Shown here: piece by piece, positions 47,045-55,589 of the stretch
Position numbering within the stretch: position 1 is the first letter of the stretch
How the letters are laid out: every line of letters begins with the position of its first letter
Source of the DNA: Dyella japonica A8
Lineage (GTDB): Bacteria > Pseudomonadota > Gammaproteobacteria > Xanthomonadales > Rhodanobacteraceae
Assembly: GCF_000725385.1 (NCBI RefSeq)
Contig: NZ_CP008884.1
Coordinates: forward strand, 1,426,001-1,490,000
Direction of reading: 5' to 3'
DNA: 64,000 nucleotides
Position numbers and translations under genes: made by a program
The notes under the pieces: generated by a model
What the model was told of the DNA's origin: nothing
The model's input: only the letters and a program-made list of their open reading frames with translations
Databases searched by the model: none

Positions 47045-47125
47045 GTGGGAGCGCACCCTGTGCGCGACAGCCGAGCGGAGCGTGCACACCGTGGCTCCGC
47101 GGTCGCGCACAGGGTGCGCTCCCAC
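47045..47125. repeat. Perfect 24-bp inverted repeat of the 'gagcgcac...gtgcgcgac' family
   Basis: Arms 47045-47068 and 47102-47125 are exact complements; the core is gagcgcaccctgtgcgcgac. They are separated by 33 bases and lie between the terminators of two convergent genes. Confidence 0.85.
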
Positions 47126-47164
47126 CAGGGCAAGGCCGAGTGTCATGGCAAGTTGGCCGGGCGC

Positions 47165-47198
47165 AAAAAAACGGGCCGCTTGCGCGGCCCGTTTTTTC
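47165..47198 (-). terminator. Rho-independent terminator of metK
   Basis: Stem ACGGGCCGC/GCGGCCCGT, followed on the minus strand by seven T and on the plus strand by six. It is about 20 bases after the metK stop. Confidence 0.9.
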
Positions 47199-47215
47199 AT
47201 CGAAGCAAGCGTGGC

Positions 47216-48415
47216 TTACTTCAGCTTGGCATCGGCGCGCAGCGCCTCGGCCTTGTCCGTCTTCTCCCACGAGAACGTGGAGTAGACCTTGCCATCCGGG
47301 CCCTTCACTTCCTGCGGGGTGCGGCCGAAGTGGCCGTAGCTCGCGGTCTGCTGGTACATCGGGTGGATCAGGTCGAGCATCTGGATGATGCCGTACGGAC
47401 GCAGGTCGAAGTGCTTGCGGATCAGCTTCTCGATCTTGTCGTCGGCGATCTTGCCGGTGCCGAAGGTGGTGACCGAGATGGAGGTCGGCTCGGCCACGCC
47501 GATGGCGTAGCTCACCTGCACTTCGCAACGGTCGGCGATGCCGGCGGCCACGATGTTCTTGGCCACGTAGCGGGCGGCGTAGGCGGCCGAACGGTCCACC
47601 TTCGACGGATCCTTGCCCGAGAACGCGCCACCACCGTGACGGGCCCAGCCGCCGTAGGTGTCGACGATGATCTTGCGGCCGGTCAGGCCGCAGTCGCCCA
47701 CCGGGCCGCCGATCACGAACTTGCCGGTCGGGTTGATGTGGAACTTGGTGCCCTTGTGCAGCAGCTTCGCCGGCAGCACCGGCTTGAGGATGTGCTCGCG
47801 CACGGCCTCGACCAGGTCCTTCTGCTTGACGTTCGGGTCATGCTGGGTCGACAGCACCACGGCGTCGATGGCGGTGGCCACGCCGTTCTCGTAGCGCAGG
47901 GTGACCTGGCTCTTGGCGTCCGGGCGCAGCCACGGCAGCGGCGAGTTCTTCTTCTTGCGGACCTTGGCCTGCTGCTCGACGAGGCGATGCGAGTAGTAGA
48001 TCGCCGCCGGCATGTAGTCCTTGGTTTCGTTGGTGGCGTAGCCGAACATCAGGCCCTGGTCGCCAGCGCCCTGTTCTTCCGGCTTCTTGCGGTCCACGCC
48101 CTGGTTGATGTCCGGCGACTGCTTGCCGATCAGGTTCAGCACGCCGCAGGTCTCGCCGTCGAAGCCGACGTCGGAGGAGTCATAACCGATGTCGGTGATG
48201 ACCTTGCGGGTCAGGCCTTCGAGGTCGACCCAGGCGCTGGTGGTGATTTCGCCGGCCACGATGGCCACGCCCGTCTTCACCATCGTTTCGCAGGCCACGC
48301 GCGCACGCGGATCCTGCGCGATGATCGCATCGAGGACGGCATCGGAGATCTGGTCGGCGACTTTGTCCGGATGGCCTTCGGAGACCGACTCGGAGGTGAA
48401 GAGGAAGTTGCTCAT
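47216..48415 (-). CDS. metK: S-adenosylmethionine synthetase
   Basis: A 399-residue enzyme making SAM from methionine and ATP. It starts [20 protein letters not shown] with the catalytic His in [51 protein letters not shown] and [22 protein letters not shown] are the conserved motifs. Length is slightly above the E. coli enzyme owing to an insertion [16 protein letters not shown] sequence similar to half of the metF palindrome lies 9-36 bases before the ATG, so repression by the same regulator is likely. It ends at a strong terminator. Confidence 0.98.
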   Translation of the reverse strand: MSNFLFTSESVSEGHPDKVADQISDAVLDAIIAQDPRARVACETMVKTGVAIVAGEITTSAWVDLEGLTRKVITDIGYDSSDVGFDGETCGVLNLIGKQSPDINQGVDRKKPEEQGAGDQGLMFGYATNETKDYMPAAIYYSHRLVEQQAKVRKKKNSPLPWLRPDAKSQVTLRYENGVATAIDAVVLSTQHDPNVKQKDLVEAVREHILKPVLPAKLLHKGTKFHINPTGKFVIGGPVGDCGLTGRKIIVDTYGGWARHGGGAFSGKDPSKVDRSAAYAARYVAKNIVAAGIADRCEVQVSYAIGVAEPTSISVTTFGTGKIADDKIEKLIRKHFDLRPYGIIQMLDLIHPMYQQTASYGHFGRTPQEVKGPDGKVYSTFSWEKTDKAEALRADAKLK

Positions 48416-48423
48416 TGCGGGTT

Positions 48424-48451
48424 ATATCCTTCCTTACGGATAAAGAGATAA
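48424..48451. promoter_or_regulatory. metF-like operator upstream of metK
   Basis: On the minus strand it reads TTATCTCTTTATCC, then GTAAGGAAGGATAT. The first half matches the metF half-site ATATCTCTTTTTCG at 11 of 14 positions; the whole 28-bp sequence matches the metF palindrome at 19 positions. The second half is weaker. Confidence 0.6.
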
Positions 48452-48670
48452 AGGGGGTGGCGCATGATACACGGCCCACCCCGGGTTTGCAGCCTCAGCA
48501 TGGGGGCGGCATATGACGATTTCATGCCGATTCAGCCATTTGGACGGCTTTGCGGCTGTTTTCCGGGGCGATCCCGGATACGCCAAAGCCGCCCAGGGGG
48601 CGGCGGCGCGAGCACTCAGGATACCCCAAGGGTGTCGCAGGGGTGCCCGATGGGGCTGGGGCGTCAGGTG

Positions 48671-50500
48671 TCAGGCGTTTTGCCGCAGGCGGGTGAAGCC
48701 GTCCTCGCTCCAGCCTTCGCTGCCCACGCCGTGGCGCACGAAGAACAGGCCGTCCGGGTCGTAGCGGCGCTTGGCGGTGGCCAGCCGCGGGTAGTTGGCG
48801 CCCCAGAACGAGGCCTGCCAGTCGCCCTCGAAGTAATCGCTTTCGGAGACATAGGAGCCGGCGCCCGGCGCCACGCCCAGCAGGGCGTCCGCACAACGGT
48901 CGATGGCCGCCTTGTCTTTCCGCGCCTTGTCCAGGTTCGGTTCGGCACCCGGCATACCGGGAAAGGCGGGGTCGCTTTCGCCGCCCGTGATCATGAGTGC
49001 GAAGGCATCCATCGCGCCGGGGTTCATGGCCGTGTCGCGTGACCGCGCGATGGCGTCGGCCGGGGCGCCGGCCAGGCCTTTGTTGAAGTGCAGCGAGAAG
49101 CCCCAGCGGCGGCTGGCGTCGAACATCGCGTTGCTCAACCTGTCCAGTTGCCGCTCGTCCAGCAGTGACTGTGGCAGCCAGCCGGAGCGATAGCCGTGAA
49201 TGAACTGGCCGACCTGCCCTTCGTCGCCCGCCCAGACCATGTGCTCGCGTGGCGCGCCTTCGCGGCGATCGGGGACGATAGCGTCCGGGAAGTGGGCGCG
49301 GAAGAAGTCCGCATCCCAGAAATGGCGCGCGGGCAGGGCGAGGACTTTCACGTCGTCTTGGATGTGCCAGTCGTGCCGGGCGCGGACGGCGGCGAGGTAG
49401 GGCGTCCAGACCTGTTCGGCCTGTTGTTGGCTCAGGCCCTGGAACACCATCGACAACTTCACGATGTTGTTGCCGCGGAACTGGATCTGTTCACCCCAGT
49501 GCGGGTTGAACAGGGCGTCGCGATAGAAGCGCATGGTGAAGGCGAGCAGGGCGCGATATGCCTCGTCGGAGTCGGCCTTGATGGCGCCGAATACCGCGCC
49601 GAAGGTATCCGGCAGATCGTGCGTGCGCAGGGTGAGTCGCGTCACCACGCCCAGGCTGCCGCCGCCACCGCCCTTGATACCCCAGAACAACTCGGGGTCT
49701 TGGTGCTGATTGACCACCCGCACCTTGCCGTCGGCCGTCACGACCTCCGCCTCCAGCAGGTTGCCCGATGCGCTCCCGAAATTCTTCGAGAAGCTGCCGA
49801 AGCCGCCGCTTTGCACCAGTCCGGCCACGCCCACGGTGGTGCAGCCACCACCCTGCACGTAGCGCCCGCCCCGAGTGGTCACCGCGTTATAGGCATCGAT
49901 CCACATCGCGCCGGACTGGACCGAGACGGCGGGCACCGGCGCCTCTCGGCCTTCACCACCTTGCGGGACGAAGGCGTCGTGCAGGCTCACGGCGTTCATA
50001 TGGCGCGTCCAGATCAGCAAGGAATCCGGCGCGGCCGAGGTGCCCTGGTAGCTGTGGCCGCCGCCTTTCACCACCAGCCGCAGATGGTGCCTGCGGGCGA
50101 AGTTCACGGCGGCGACGACATCCTGCGTGGTCTCGGCGGCTACGGCATAGGCGCTGGGATGCGAGGTCCAGGCATCGGCCCAGCCGCTGGTCTGGGTGAG
50201 CGCGGGCTGGTCGCCCAGGTAGTAGGGGTTCTTGATCTGTGCCAGCGCTTCCTGGCACGCCGCGTTCTGCGCGCTGCAGGCTTCGAAGGGCGAGTGCAGC
50301 GCCTGCAGCCGGCCGCCCACCGCGTCCTTGAGCTGATTCCACTGCGTCGAGGTCGGCCAGCCGGCATCGCCGGGCCGTACCCGCGAGCGAAGCCCGGCGA
50401 CCGCTGGGCCGGCCTCCCATGCGCGGGCCACGGTCGGCGACAGCGCCCACGGCAACAGAGGGAGGGTGAGAGCGGCCTTGAGCAGATCGCGGCGATGCAT
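48671..50500 (-). CDS. Tat-exported FAD-linked oxidase (berberine-bridge-enzyme family)
   Basis: A 609-residue flavoprotein. The N-terminus MHRRDLLKAALTLPLLPWAL is a twin-arginine signal, so it is exported folded. The FAD-binding domain has VVKGGGHSYQG with His149, the usual covalent FAD site. VQGGGCTTVGVAG has Cys220 at the position used for the second bond in bicovalent flavoenzymes. The C-terminal berberine-bridge segment ends DYFEGDWQASFWGANYPRLATAKRRYDPDGLFFVRHGVG. Substrates of such oxidases are sugars, oligosaccharides or alkaloids; none can be chosen here. The start at 50500 is set by the Tat signal. It is divergent from the SGNH hydrolase. Confidence 0.88.
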   Translation of the reverse strand: MHRRDLLKAALTLPLLPWALSPTVARAWEAGPAVAGLRSRVRPGDAGWPTSTQWNQLKDAVGGRLQALHSPFEACSAQNAACQEALAQIKNPYYLGDQPALTQTSGWADAWTSHPSAYAVAAETTQDVVAAVNFARRHHLRLVVKGGGHSYQGTSAAPDSLLIWTRHMNAVSLHDAFVPQGGEGREAPVPAVSVQSGAMWIDAYNAVTTRGGRYVQGGGCTTVGVAGLVQSGGFGSFSKNFGSASGNLLEAEVVTADGKVRVVNQHQDPELFWGIKGGGGGSLGVVTRLTLRTHDLPDTFGAVFGAIKADSDEAYRALLAFTMRFYRDALFNPHWGEQIQFRGNNIVKLSMVFQGLSQQQAEQVWTPYLAAVRARHDWHIQDDVKVLALPARHFWDADFFRAHFPDAIVPDRREGAPREHMVWAGDEGQVGQFIHGYRSGWLPQSLLDERQLDRLSNAMFDASRRWGFSLHFNKGLAGAPADAIARSRDTAMNPGAMDAFALMITGGESDPAFPGMPGAEPNLDKARKDKAAIDRCADALLGVAPGAGSYVSESDYFEGDWQASFWGANYPRLATAKRRYDPDGLFFVRHGVGSEGWSEDGFTRLRQNA

Positions 50501-50678
50501 GGACGGACTCCCTGGGCGGATGGATGACGCCACTTTGGACGGTGCCATGGTGGGAACAAGCGCAAGGTGATGAACGGCGGTGGTTCCGGGACGAGCGGTG
50601 GGCTGGTGGTGACCGGCGTTGGACATGTCCGCCGGGGTGGACATAATCGAACGCTCCCCTCGTTGCCGGAGCGAACGC

Positions 50679-51374
50679 ATGAAGCGACTGACCTGGCTGG
50701 CCCTCTTGCTGATGTCGCTCGTGGCCCCGGCCATGGCGCAGGCGGACAGCCAGCCCTCCTCGCACTGGATCCCGGACATCGAAGCCTTCGTGGCCGCCGA
50801 CCGCGAGCATCCGCCGATGTACCACAGCGTGCTGTTCATCGGCAGCTCGTCCATCCAGTTCTGGAAGTCGCTGGCGGAAGACTTTCCCGGCATCCCGGTG
50901 ATTAACCGCGGCTTCGGTGGCTCCGCGCTGCCCGATTCCACTTATTACGCCGACCGTATCGTGTGGCCGTACAAGCCCGCCGTGATCGTGATGTATGCCG
51001 GCGACAACGACGTCAACGATGGTGCGACGGCCGGGCAGGTGCTCGCCTCGTTCCAGCAGTTCGTCGCCCGTGCGCGCCAGGGCGTGCCCGGAGTGCCGAT
51101 CGTCTACATCTCGATCAAGCCCAGCGTCGAGCGCGTCGCGCTGTGGCCGGCCATGAAGGCCGCCAACGACAGGATCCGCGACTGGGCAGCCACGCAGAAG
51201 GATGTCCGCTTCGTCGACATCGCCCCCGTCATGCTCGACGCGCAAGGCAAGCCGCGGGCGGAACTGTTCCGGCCCGATGGCCTGCACATGCTGCCGGCCG
51301 GCTATGCCCTGTGGATCGCCGCGTTGAAACCCGTGCTGGCTGACTACGGCTTCGTGATCCGATCAGGCACCTGA
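50679..51374 (+). CDS. Secreted SGNH/GDSL-type hydrolase
   Basis: A 231-residue exported esterase-like protein. A signal peptide (1-20) precedes the four SGNH blocks: block I FIGSSSI with nucleophile Ser57, block II INRGFGGSALPD, block III YAGDNDVNDG with the Asn at about 110, and block V RPDGLHMLPAGY with Asp200 and His203. Family members act on acylated sugars, lipids or cell-wall acetyl groups; the substrate is unknown. The ATG at 50679 follows GGAGCGAACGC; earlier in-frame starts lie inside the divergent promoter region. Confidence 0.88.
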   Translation: MKRLTWLALLLMSLVAPAMAQADSQPSSHWIPDIEAFVAADREHPPMYHSVLFIGSSSIQFWKSLAEDFPGIPVINRGFGGSALPDSTYYADRIVWPYKPAVIVMYAGDNDVNDGATAGQVLASFQQFVARARQGVPGVPIVYISIKPSVERVALWPAMKAANDRIRDWAATQKDVRFVDIAPVMLDAQGKPRAELFRPDGLHMLPAGYALWIAALKPVLADYGFVIRSGT

Positions 51375-51481
51375 CGGCATGCTCCGGTGCGCACAGCCTG
51401 AGTGCATAACTTTCTGCGTTTGGTCGCATGAACCTGTGTGGGTGTTCGGCTAGCCTGCGCCGACAGCCAACAGGGGGTGTC

Positions 51482-52207
51482 ATGGTCGGTCGCTGGTGTT
51501 TCGTGGCGGTAGGGATGTGGTGTGGTGCGGTGTTTGCAGAATCGTTGCCGGCACCGGCACTGAAGGCGGGCGACAACTGGGTCTACGTCGATACCGTGGA
51601 AACGGGTCCGCAAGGCTGGTCGCGCAAGAACGAGTCCATCACCGTGGAGCGTGTCGACGCTGACAGCATGCTCGTGTCGATCAGGCAGGAGGGCTCCACG
51701 CAGCCGCCGGTAGAACGCCTGGTCGGGCGGGACTGGAGCCGCTCGCGTGACATCAACGGTACGCAGCAGGTGGTGAACCGCCCGCTGGTGTTCCCGCTGT
51801 CATCCGGCAAAAAGTGGCGCGTGGAGTACACGGAAGCCAATCCGAACCGGCAGCACACCAGCGAAACCTTCAGCAGCGAACTCACCGTGGTCGGCTGGGA
51901 GGACGTACAGGTGCCGGCCGGTTCCTTCAGGGCGATGAAAATCGAGGCGCAGGGGCAGTGGAGCGCGGTTGTCGCCCCGGCCGTATCGACCGACTCCCAT
52001 GGCCAGGTGGATGCCGGTGGCGCGGTGAGCCTGTCGCAGAGCCAGGTCACGCGTCCGCGCACGACCAGCGGGCGCATGTACAAGGCATTCTGGTACGTGC
52101 CGGAGCAGAAGCGCTTCGTGAAGGCCGTGGAGGAGTATTACGACAGCAAGGGCGTGCGTTCCTCCCGGTACACCGAAGAGCTGCAGTCGTCCAAGGTTTC
52201 CGGATGA
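51482..52207 (+). CDS. Secreted protein of unknown function
   Basis: A 241-residue protein with a signal peptide (MVGRWCFVAVGMWCGAVFAE). The predicted mature part is beta-rich. It contains LKAGDNWVYVDTVE near its start, GKKWRVEYTE and SEQ-type repeats around VVGWEDVQVPAGSFRAMKIEAQG. The motif VPAGSFxAxKIE is typical of unnamed periplasmic proteins whose C-terminal half measures or binds hydrophobic molecules, but no function can be named. The ATG at 51482 follows AGGGGGTG; the in-frame ATG at 51428 would give no signal peptide. Confidence 0.75.
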   Translation: MVGRWCFVAVGMWCGAVFAESLPAPALKAGDNWVYVDTVETGPQGWSRKNESITVERVDADSMLVSIRQEGSTQPPVERLVGRDWSRSRDINGTQQVVNRPLVFPLSSGKKWRVEYTEANPNRQHTSETFSSELTVVGWEDVQVPAGSFRAMKIEAQGQWSAVVAPAVSTDSHGQVDAGGAVSLSQSQVTRPRTTSGRMYKAFWYVPEQKRFVKAVEEYYDSKGVRSSRYTEELQSSKVSG

Positions 52208-52223
52208 CCGTCAGGCGCGGCGA

Positions 52224-53054
52224 TCAGTAAACCGTTGCCCGCGCCTGCACGAAGGCGAAGAAAAACACCGCGTTCGGATCGTTGCGCACGGCCTGCAGCT
52301 CGCGGCGCATGCCCTCCACCGTCGCGGTGTCCACCTTGCCGGTGGCCACCAGCTGGTCGGCCGCCGACAGCAGCAACTCCTCCCAGAACTCGATCATCTG
52401 CTTGCGCTTGCCGGGCTGGCGGTTGTCGAGGTGGAAGCTCTTCACCTCGGTCTGCACGTCGCGATAGCCGCCGGCCAGCAGCAGGTTGCCCAGCTTGGCG
52501 CCGATGAACGGATCACCGCCACTGTCGTACTGGTGGTCGTTGAAGGCCATCCAATAGCGCAACAGGTTGGGCGAATACGGGTCGAGGAAGAAAGAGGAAT
52601 TGAGCACCTCGGTCACGTAGATGACGGCGCCCGGGCTCAGCACCCGCCGCAGCTCGCTCAGCACGCGCGCCGGGCTGGGCATGTGCTCCAGCACCCAGCA
52701 CAGGTAGGCCGCGTCGAAGCTGCGGTCGGCGAAGGGCAGGTCGGTGGCGTCGGCTTGCTGCAGGGTGTAGCGCGCGCTGCACCATGCGGTGGTGGCAAGG
52801 TTCTTCTCCGCCGCCGCCAGTTGCGCCGCGGAAAGGTCCACACCCGTCACGTGCAGGTTGGGAAAGCGGCGCAGCAGGATTTCCGTCTGCGCCCCGACCC
52901 CGCTGCCGATCTCCAGCAGGCGCGAGGCCTCGCTGTAGTCGATGCGATTGAACAGGATGGTCTCGAACATGCGCGCCTGGCGCATCAGTCGTGACTGTTC
53001 CTCGGGCGAAAAGCCATGGATGTAGGGAAATTCACCCGTGACGATGCTGTTCAT
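52224..53054 (-). CDS. Class I SAM-dependent methyltransferase
   Basis: A 276-residue cytoplasmic enzyme. Motif I LLEIGSGVGAQTEILL (about residues 45-60), the acidic end of strand 2 VTGVDLSAAQLAAAE, DATDLPFADRSFDAAYLCWVLEHM and LSPGAVIYVTEVLN form a complete methyltransferase fold. The C-terminal part GKRKQMIEFWEELLLSA is not assigned. The substrate is unknown; the sequence recalls UbiE/COQ5-like small-molecule methyltransferases. The ATG at 53054 (MNSIVTGEFPYIHGFS) is favoured over an upstream GTG-type extension. It converges on the secreted protein gene. Confidence 0.85.
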   Translation of the reverse strand: MNSIVTGEFPYIHGFSPEEQSRLMRQARMFETILFNRIDYSEASRLLEIGSGVGAQTEILLRRFPNLHVTGVDLSAAQLAAAEKNLATTAWCSARYTLQQADATDLPFADRSFDAAYLCWVLEHMPSPARVLSELRRVLSPGAVIYVTEVLNSSFFLDPYSPNLLRYWMAFNDHQYDSGGDPFIGAKLGNLLLAGGYRDVQTEVKSFHLDNRQPGKRKQMIEFWEELLLSAADQLVATGKVDTATVEGMRRELQAVRNDPNAVFFFAFVQARATVY

Positions 53055-53123
53055 GGTGCAGGCCTGCGTTTGAATCGCGACGGAAGCCACGATACGCCAT
53101 CGGGCGTCGACGGAAGGTGGCGG

Positions 53124-54059
53124 TCAGCGGGAGGCCGCGCCCGACTGTGCCATGGGTTGAGCCGCCGGATGCATCTCGATGAAGTCGAGGATGTCGCCCA
53201 GTATCGGCGTGTCGCCATGCAAGGGACGGGACAGCGCGAACAGCAGGATCTCGTGACCCACGCCGGGATAGAGCTTCAGGGTCACTTCTTCATGTTGCGC
53301 GACCATGGCGCGGTTCATCGAGATGGCATTGGAAGGCTCCACCTCGTGATCGTCGATGCCCTGCAACAACAGCATGGGGGGCTCGGCGCCCTGAACGAAG
53401 GCGACGGGCTCGCCCTGGCGCTGTTGTTCGGGCGTTGGTCCGAAGGCGCCGATCATGTCCTGGTCGTCCGCCGGTACCGGTACGAAGTCGTAGCAGCCGG
53501 CGAGGCCGATAAAGCCGGCGAGATCCTTCGGGTGCATGCCGTGAGCGCCGAGCCACGACGGGTCGGTGGCGAGCAATGCCGAGATCTGGCCGCCGGCCGA
53601 GTGCCCCATCACAAACATATCGTCCGCGTTGCCGCCGAACTCGTGGGCGTGGGCATGTGCCCAGGCCACGGCATTCGCTGCGTCCTGCATGAAGCCCGTC
53701 AGACCCACCTGCGGCACCTTGCGGTAATCCGGAACGACCACCGTCACGCCGCGCGCCGCCAACGCCGTGCCGACGAAGCGATACCACGCTCGTTCGCCGT
53801 GCGTCCAATCGCCGCCGTAGAAGAACACCACCACCGGCGCGTGTTCCGCATGAGCTGGCGTATAGACGTCCAAAGCAAGATGGTGGTCGGCGTCGAACTC
53901 GATGCCCCGCCGCTCCTGGAGGTCCTTGTGTTGATCGGTGGTATTGAGGCCCGCGAACAGCGTCGCCTCGCAGCCGCCAAGCAACACGGCCACGCACAAC
54001 CCCAGCCATCGACCCAGCGTGGCGTAAGCAAGGCGTTGGCGTGAAGGGTGGCGCGGCAT
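53124..54059 (-). CDS. Lipoprotein alpha/beta hydrolase (carboxylesterase-like)
   Basis: A 311-residue predicted esterase. The signal peptide ends in a lipobox LLGGC (Cys30). YGGDWTHG is the oxyanion-hole motif in HGG-type esterases, here with Tyr in place of His. GHSAGGQ holds nucleophile Ser154. DDHEVEPSN and GVGHEILL supply the likely Asp and His. It resembles the BD-FAE/arylformamidase-like esterases. It is anchored to the envelope; the substrate is unknown. The ATG at 54059 gives the standard lipoprotein start. A 419-bp repeat-rich gap lies upstream. Confidence 0.87.
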   Translation of the reverse strand: MPRHPSRQRLAYATLGRWLGLCVAVLLGGCEATLFAGLNTTDQHKDLQERRGIEFDADHHLALDVYTPAHAEHAPVVVFFYGGDWTHGERAWYRFVGTALAARGVTVVVPDYRKVPQVGLTGFMQDAANAVAWAHAHAHEFGGNADDMFVMGHSAGGQISALLATDPSWLGAHGMHPKDLAGFIGLAGCYDFVPVPADDQDMIGAFGPTPEQQRQGEPVAFVQGAEPPMLLLQGIDDHEVEPSNAISMNRAMVAQHEEVTLKLYPGVGHEILLFALSRPLHGDTPILGDILDFIEMHPAAQPMAQSGAASR

Positions 54060-54478
54060 GACTGTGGCGTGGCGTGTAAGCGATGGAGTACCGATGATGC
54101 CCCAGGCGCTTGCGCAAGGGTTTGCGATCCTACCCTGCGTGAGGCTCAGGAGCGCTGTTTCGATTCCTCGCTGTCATTCCCTTCGCGCAGGCAACGGTGA
54201 AGCAACCATGGGGCTACGCAGTGATCTTCCGTCGCACGTAGCGCTTGCTCAAAATCTCGCTTGAACGCCCAAGCCCCTCACCGTCATTCCGGCGCACCCC
54301 ACAAAAGGGGGCAAGGGCCGGAATCCAGTGGCCTCTGTATCGGGTTTTCGCGAAGCAGCCCCAGGGCTGGTCGGCTCCGGCCACTATTCAACGTAGTCGC
54401 CACTGGATTCCGGCCCTTGCCCCCTTTTGTGGGGTGCGCCGGAATCCAGTGGCAGGATGGGGGATCTCGAACAGGCTC
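54060..54478. other. 419-bp intergenic region with long inverted repeat
   Basis: Contains no gene that I can support. It holds a perfect 44-bp inverted repeat and, at its right end, a single copy of the 'gaacaggctc' element. Promoter elements for the lipoprotein gene should lie near its left end but were not clear. Confidence 0.65.
54289..54442. repeat. Perfect 44-bp inverted repeat of extended REP type
   Basis: Arms 54289-54332 and 54399-54442 are exact complements separated by 66 bp. The arms include gcaccccacaaaagggggca between REP-like ends ccggcg and ggccggaatccagtggc. After the right arm the sequence repeats ggaatccagtggc instead of the expected ggaatgacgg, so the right end is a hybrid. 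Confidence 0.92.
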
Positions 54479-54481
54479 TTA
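54464..54481. repeat. Single copy of the 'gaacaggctc' element
   Basis: atctcgaacaggctctta matches the arms of the composite repeat at 36360-36462 and, inverted, the sequence taagagcctgttc at 18631-18643. Its last bases overlap the dusB stop codon. Confidence 0.7.
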
Positions 54482-55465
54482 GGCTGCCAGCCGATCCTGG
54501 TCGCCCAAAACCGCAAAATACTCGCGCGTCAGCTGCAACTGCTCGACGGCACTTTCCGCCCGGTTCACTACGCTACGGAACGCGGCATTTTCGGGACGGT
54601 CCTTCGCATACCAGCCCAGGTGCTTGCGCGCGATGCGCACGCCCTGCAGTTCGCCGTAGAACGCGTAAAGATGCTCAAGGTGATGCACGAGGATATCGCA
54701 CACCTCGGCTGGCGTCGGCTCCGGCAGGTTTTCACCGGTGGCGAGGTAATGGGCGATCTCGCGGAAGATCCACGGCCGGCCCTGCGCGCCACGGCCCACC
54801 ATCACCGCATCCGCGCCGGTCACGTCCAGCACATGCTTGGCCTGTTGCGGCGTCACCACGTCGCCGTTGGCGAAGATGGGGATGCGCACGCTGCCCTTCA
54901 CGGCGGCAATGGTGTCGTACTCGGCCTCGCCTTCGTACTTGTCGGCACGCGTGCGGCCGTGCACCGCGAGTGCGGCGATGCCGGCGTCCTCGGCGATCTT
55001 CGCAATGGTCAGCGCGTTCTTGTTCTGTCGATCCCAGCCGGTGCGGATCTTCAGCGTTACCGGCACGTCCACGGCGTCCACCACGGCCTTCACGATGCGC
55101 GCGACCAACGGCTCGTCCTGCAGCAGCGCCGAGCCAGACCACACGTTGCAGACCTTCTTGGCCGGGCAGCCCATGTTGATGTCGATGATCTGCGCGCCGT
55201 TGTCCGCGTTGTAGCGCGCGGCTTCGGCCAGCATCGTGGGGTCGTAGCCGGCGATCTGCACGCTCACCGGCTCGGGCTCGCCGTGGTGGTCCATGCGTTG
55301 CCGCGACTTGCGCGTCTGCCACAGGCGAGGATCGGCGTTGGTCATCTCCGACACGGCCAGACCCGCGCCCAGCCGTTTGCACAGCAGGCGGAAAGGCTTG
55401 TCGGTGACCCCGGCCATGGGCGCGAGCACCACGGGCGGGTCGATGCGGTAGGGGCCGATCTGCAT
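54479..55465 (-). CDS. dusB: tRNA-dihydrouridine synthase B
   Basis: A 328-residue FMN enzyme reducing uridine to dihydrouridine in the D-loop of tRNA. It begins MQIGPYRIDPPVVLAPMAGVTD. VSEMTNADP, NMGCPAKKVCNVWSGSALL with the catalytic Cys, TLKIRTGWD, LAVHGRTRADKYEG and VMVGRGAQGRPWIF are the DusB signatures. In many gammaproteobacteria dusB is followed by fis. Here the stop overlaps a repeat element and only intergenic repeats follow, with no fis in the window. The start is standard and close to a 'gtgcgctccc' repeat. Confidence 0.95.
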   Translation of the reverse strand: MQIGPYRIDPPVVLAPMAGVTDKPFRLLCKRLGAGLAVSEMTNADPRLWQTRKSRQRMDHHGEPEPVSVQIAGYDPTMLAEAARYNADNGAQIIDINMGCPAKKVCNVWSGSALLQDEPLVARIVKAVVDAVDVPVTLKIRTGWDRQNKNALTIAKIAEDAGIAALAVHGRTRADKYEGEAEYDTIAAVKGSVRIPIFANGDVVTPQQAKHVLDVTGADAVMVGRGAQGRPWIFREIAHYLATGENLPEPTPAEVCDILVHHLEHLYAFYGELQGVRIARKHLGWYAKDRPENAAFRSVVNRAESAVEQLQLTREYFAVLGDQDRLAA

Positions 55466-55496
55466 CCGGCCATTGTACCCGGGTAGCGAAACCCCT

Positions 55497-55577
55497 GTAG
55501 GAGCGCACTTGTGCGCGACCGCAGGCTGCCGGGTTGCCTCTCCGTAGGGTTGTCGCGCACAGGGTGCGCTCCCACAG
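55497..55577. repeat. Inverted repeat of the 'gagcgcac...gtgcgcgac' family
   Basis: Left arm 55497-55520 contains taggagcgcacttgtgcgcg and right arm 55553-55577 contains gtcgcgcacagggtgcgctc. They pair with two mismatched positions. It lies between dusB and the downstream end of the MFS permease gene. Confidence 0.8.
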
Positions 55578-55589
55578 GGAAGAGCGGGG

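Noticed and set aside
50501..50941. N-terminal extension of the FAD oxidase
   Set aside because: It runs antisense through the SGNH hydrolase gene start, while the Tat signal at 50500 gives a proper N-terminus.
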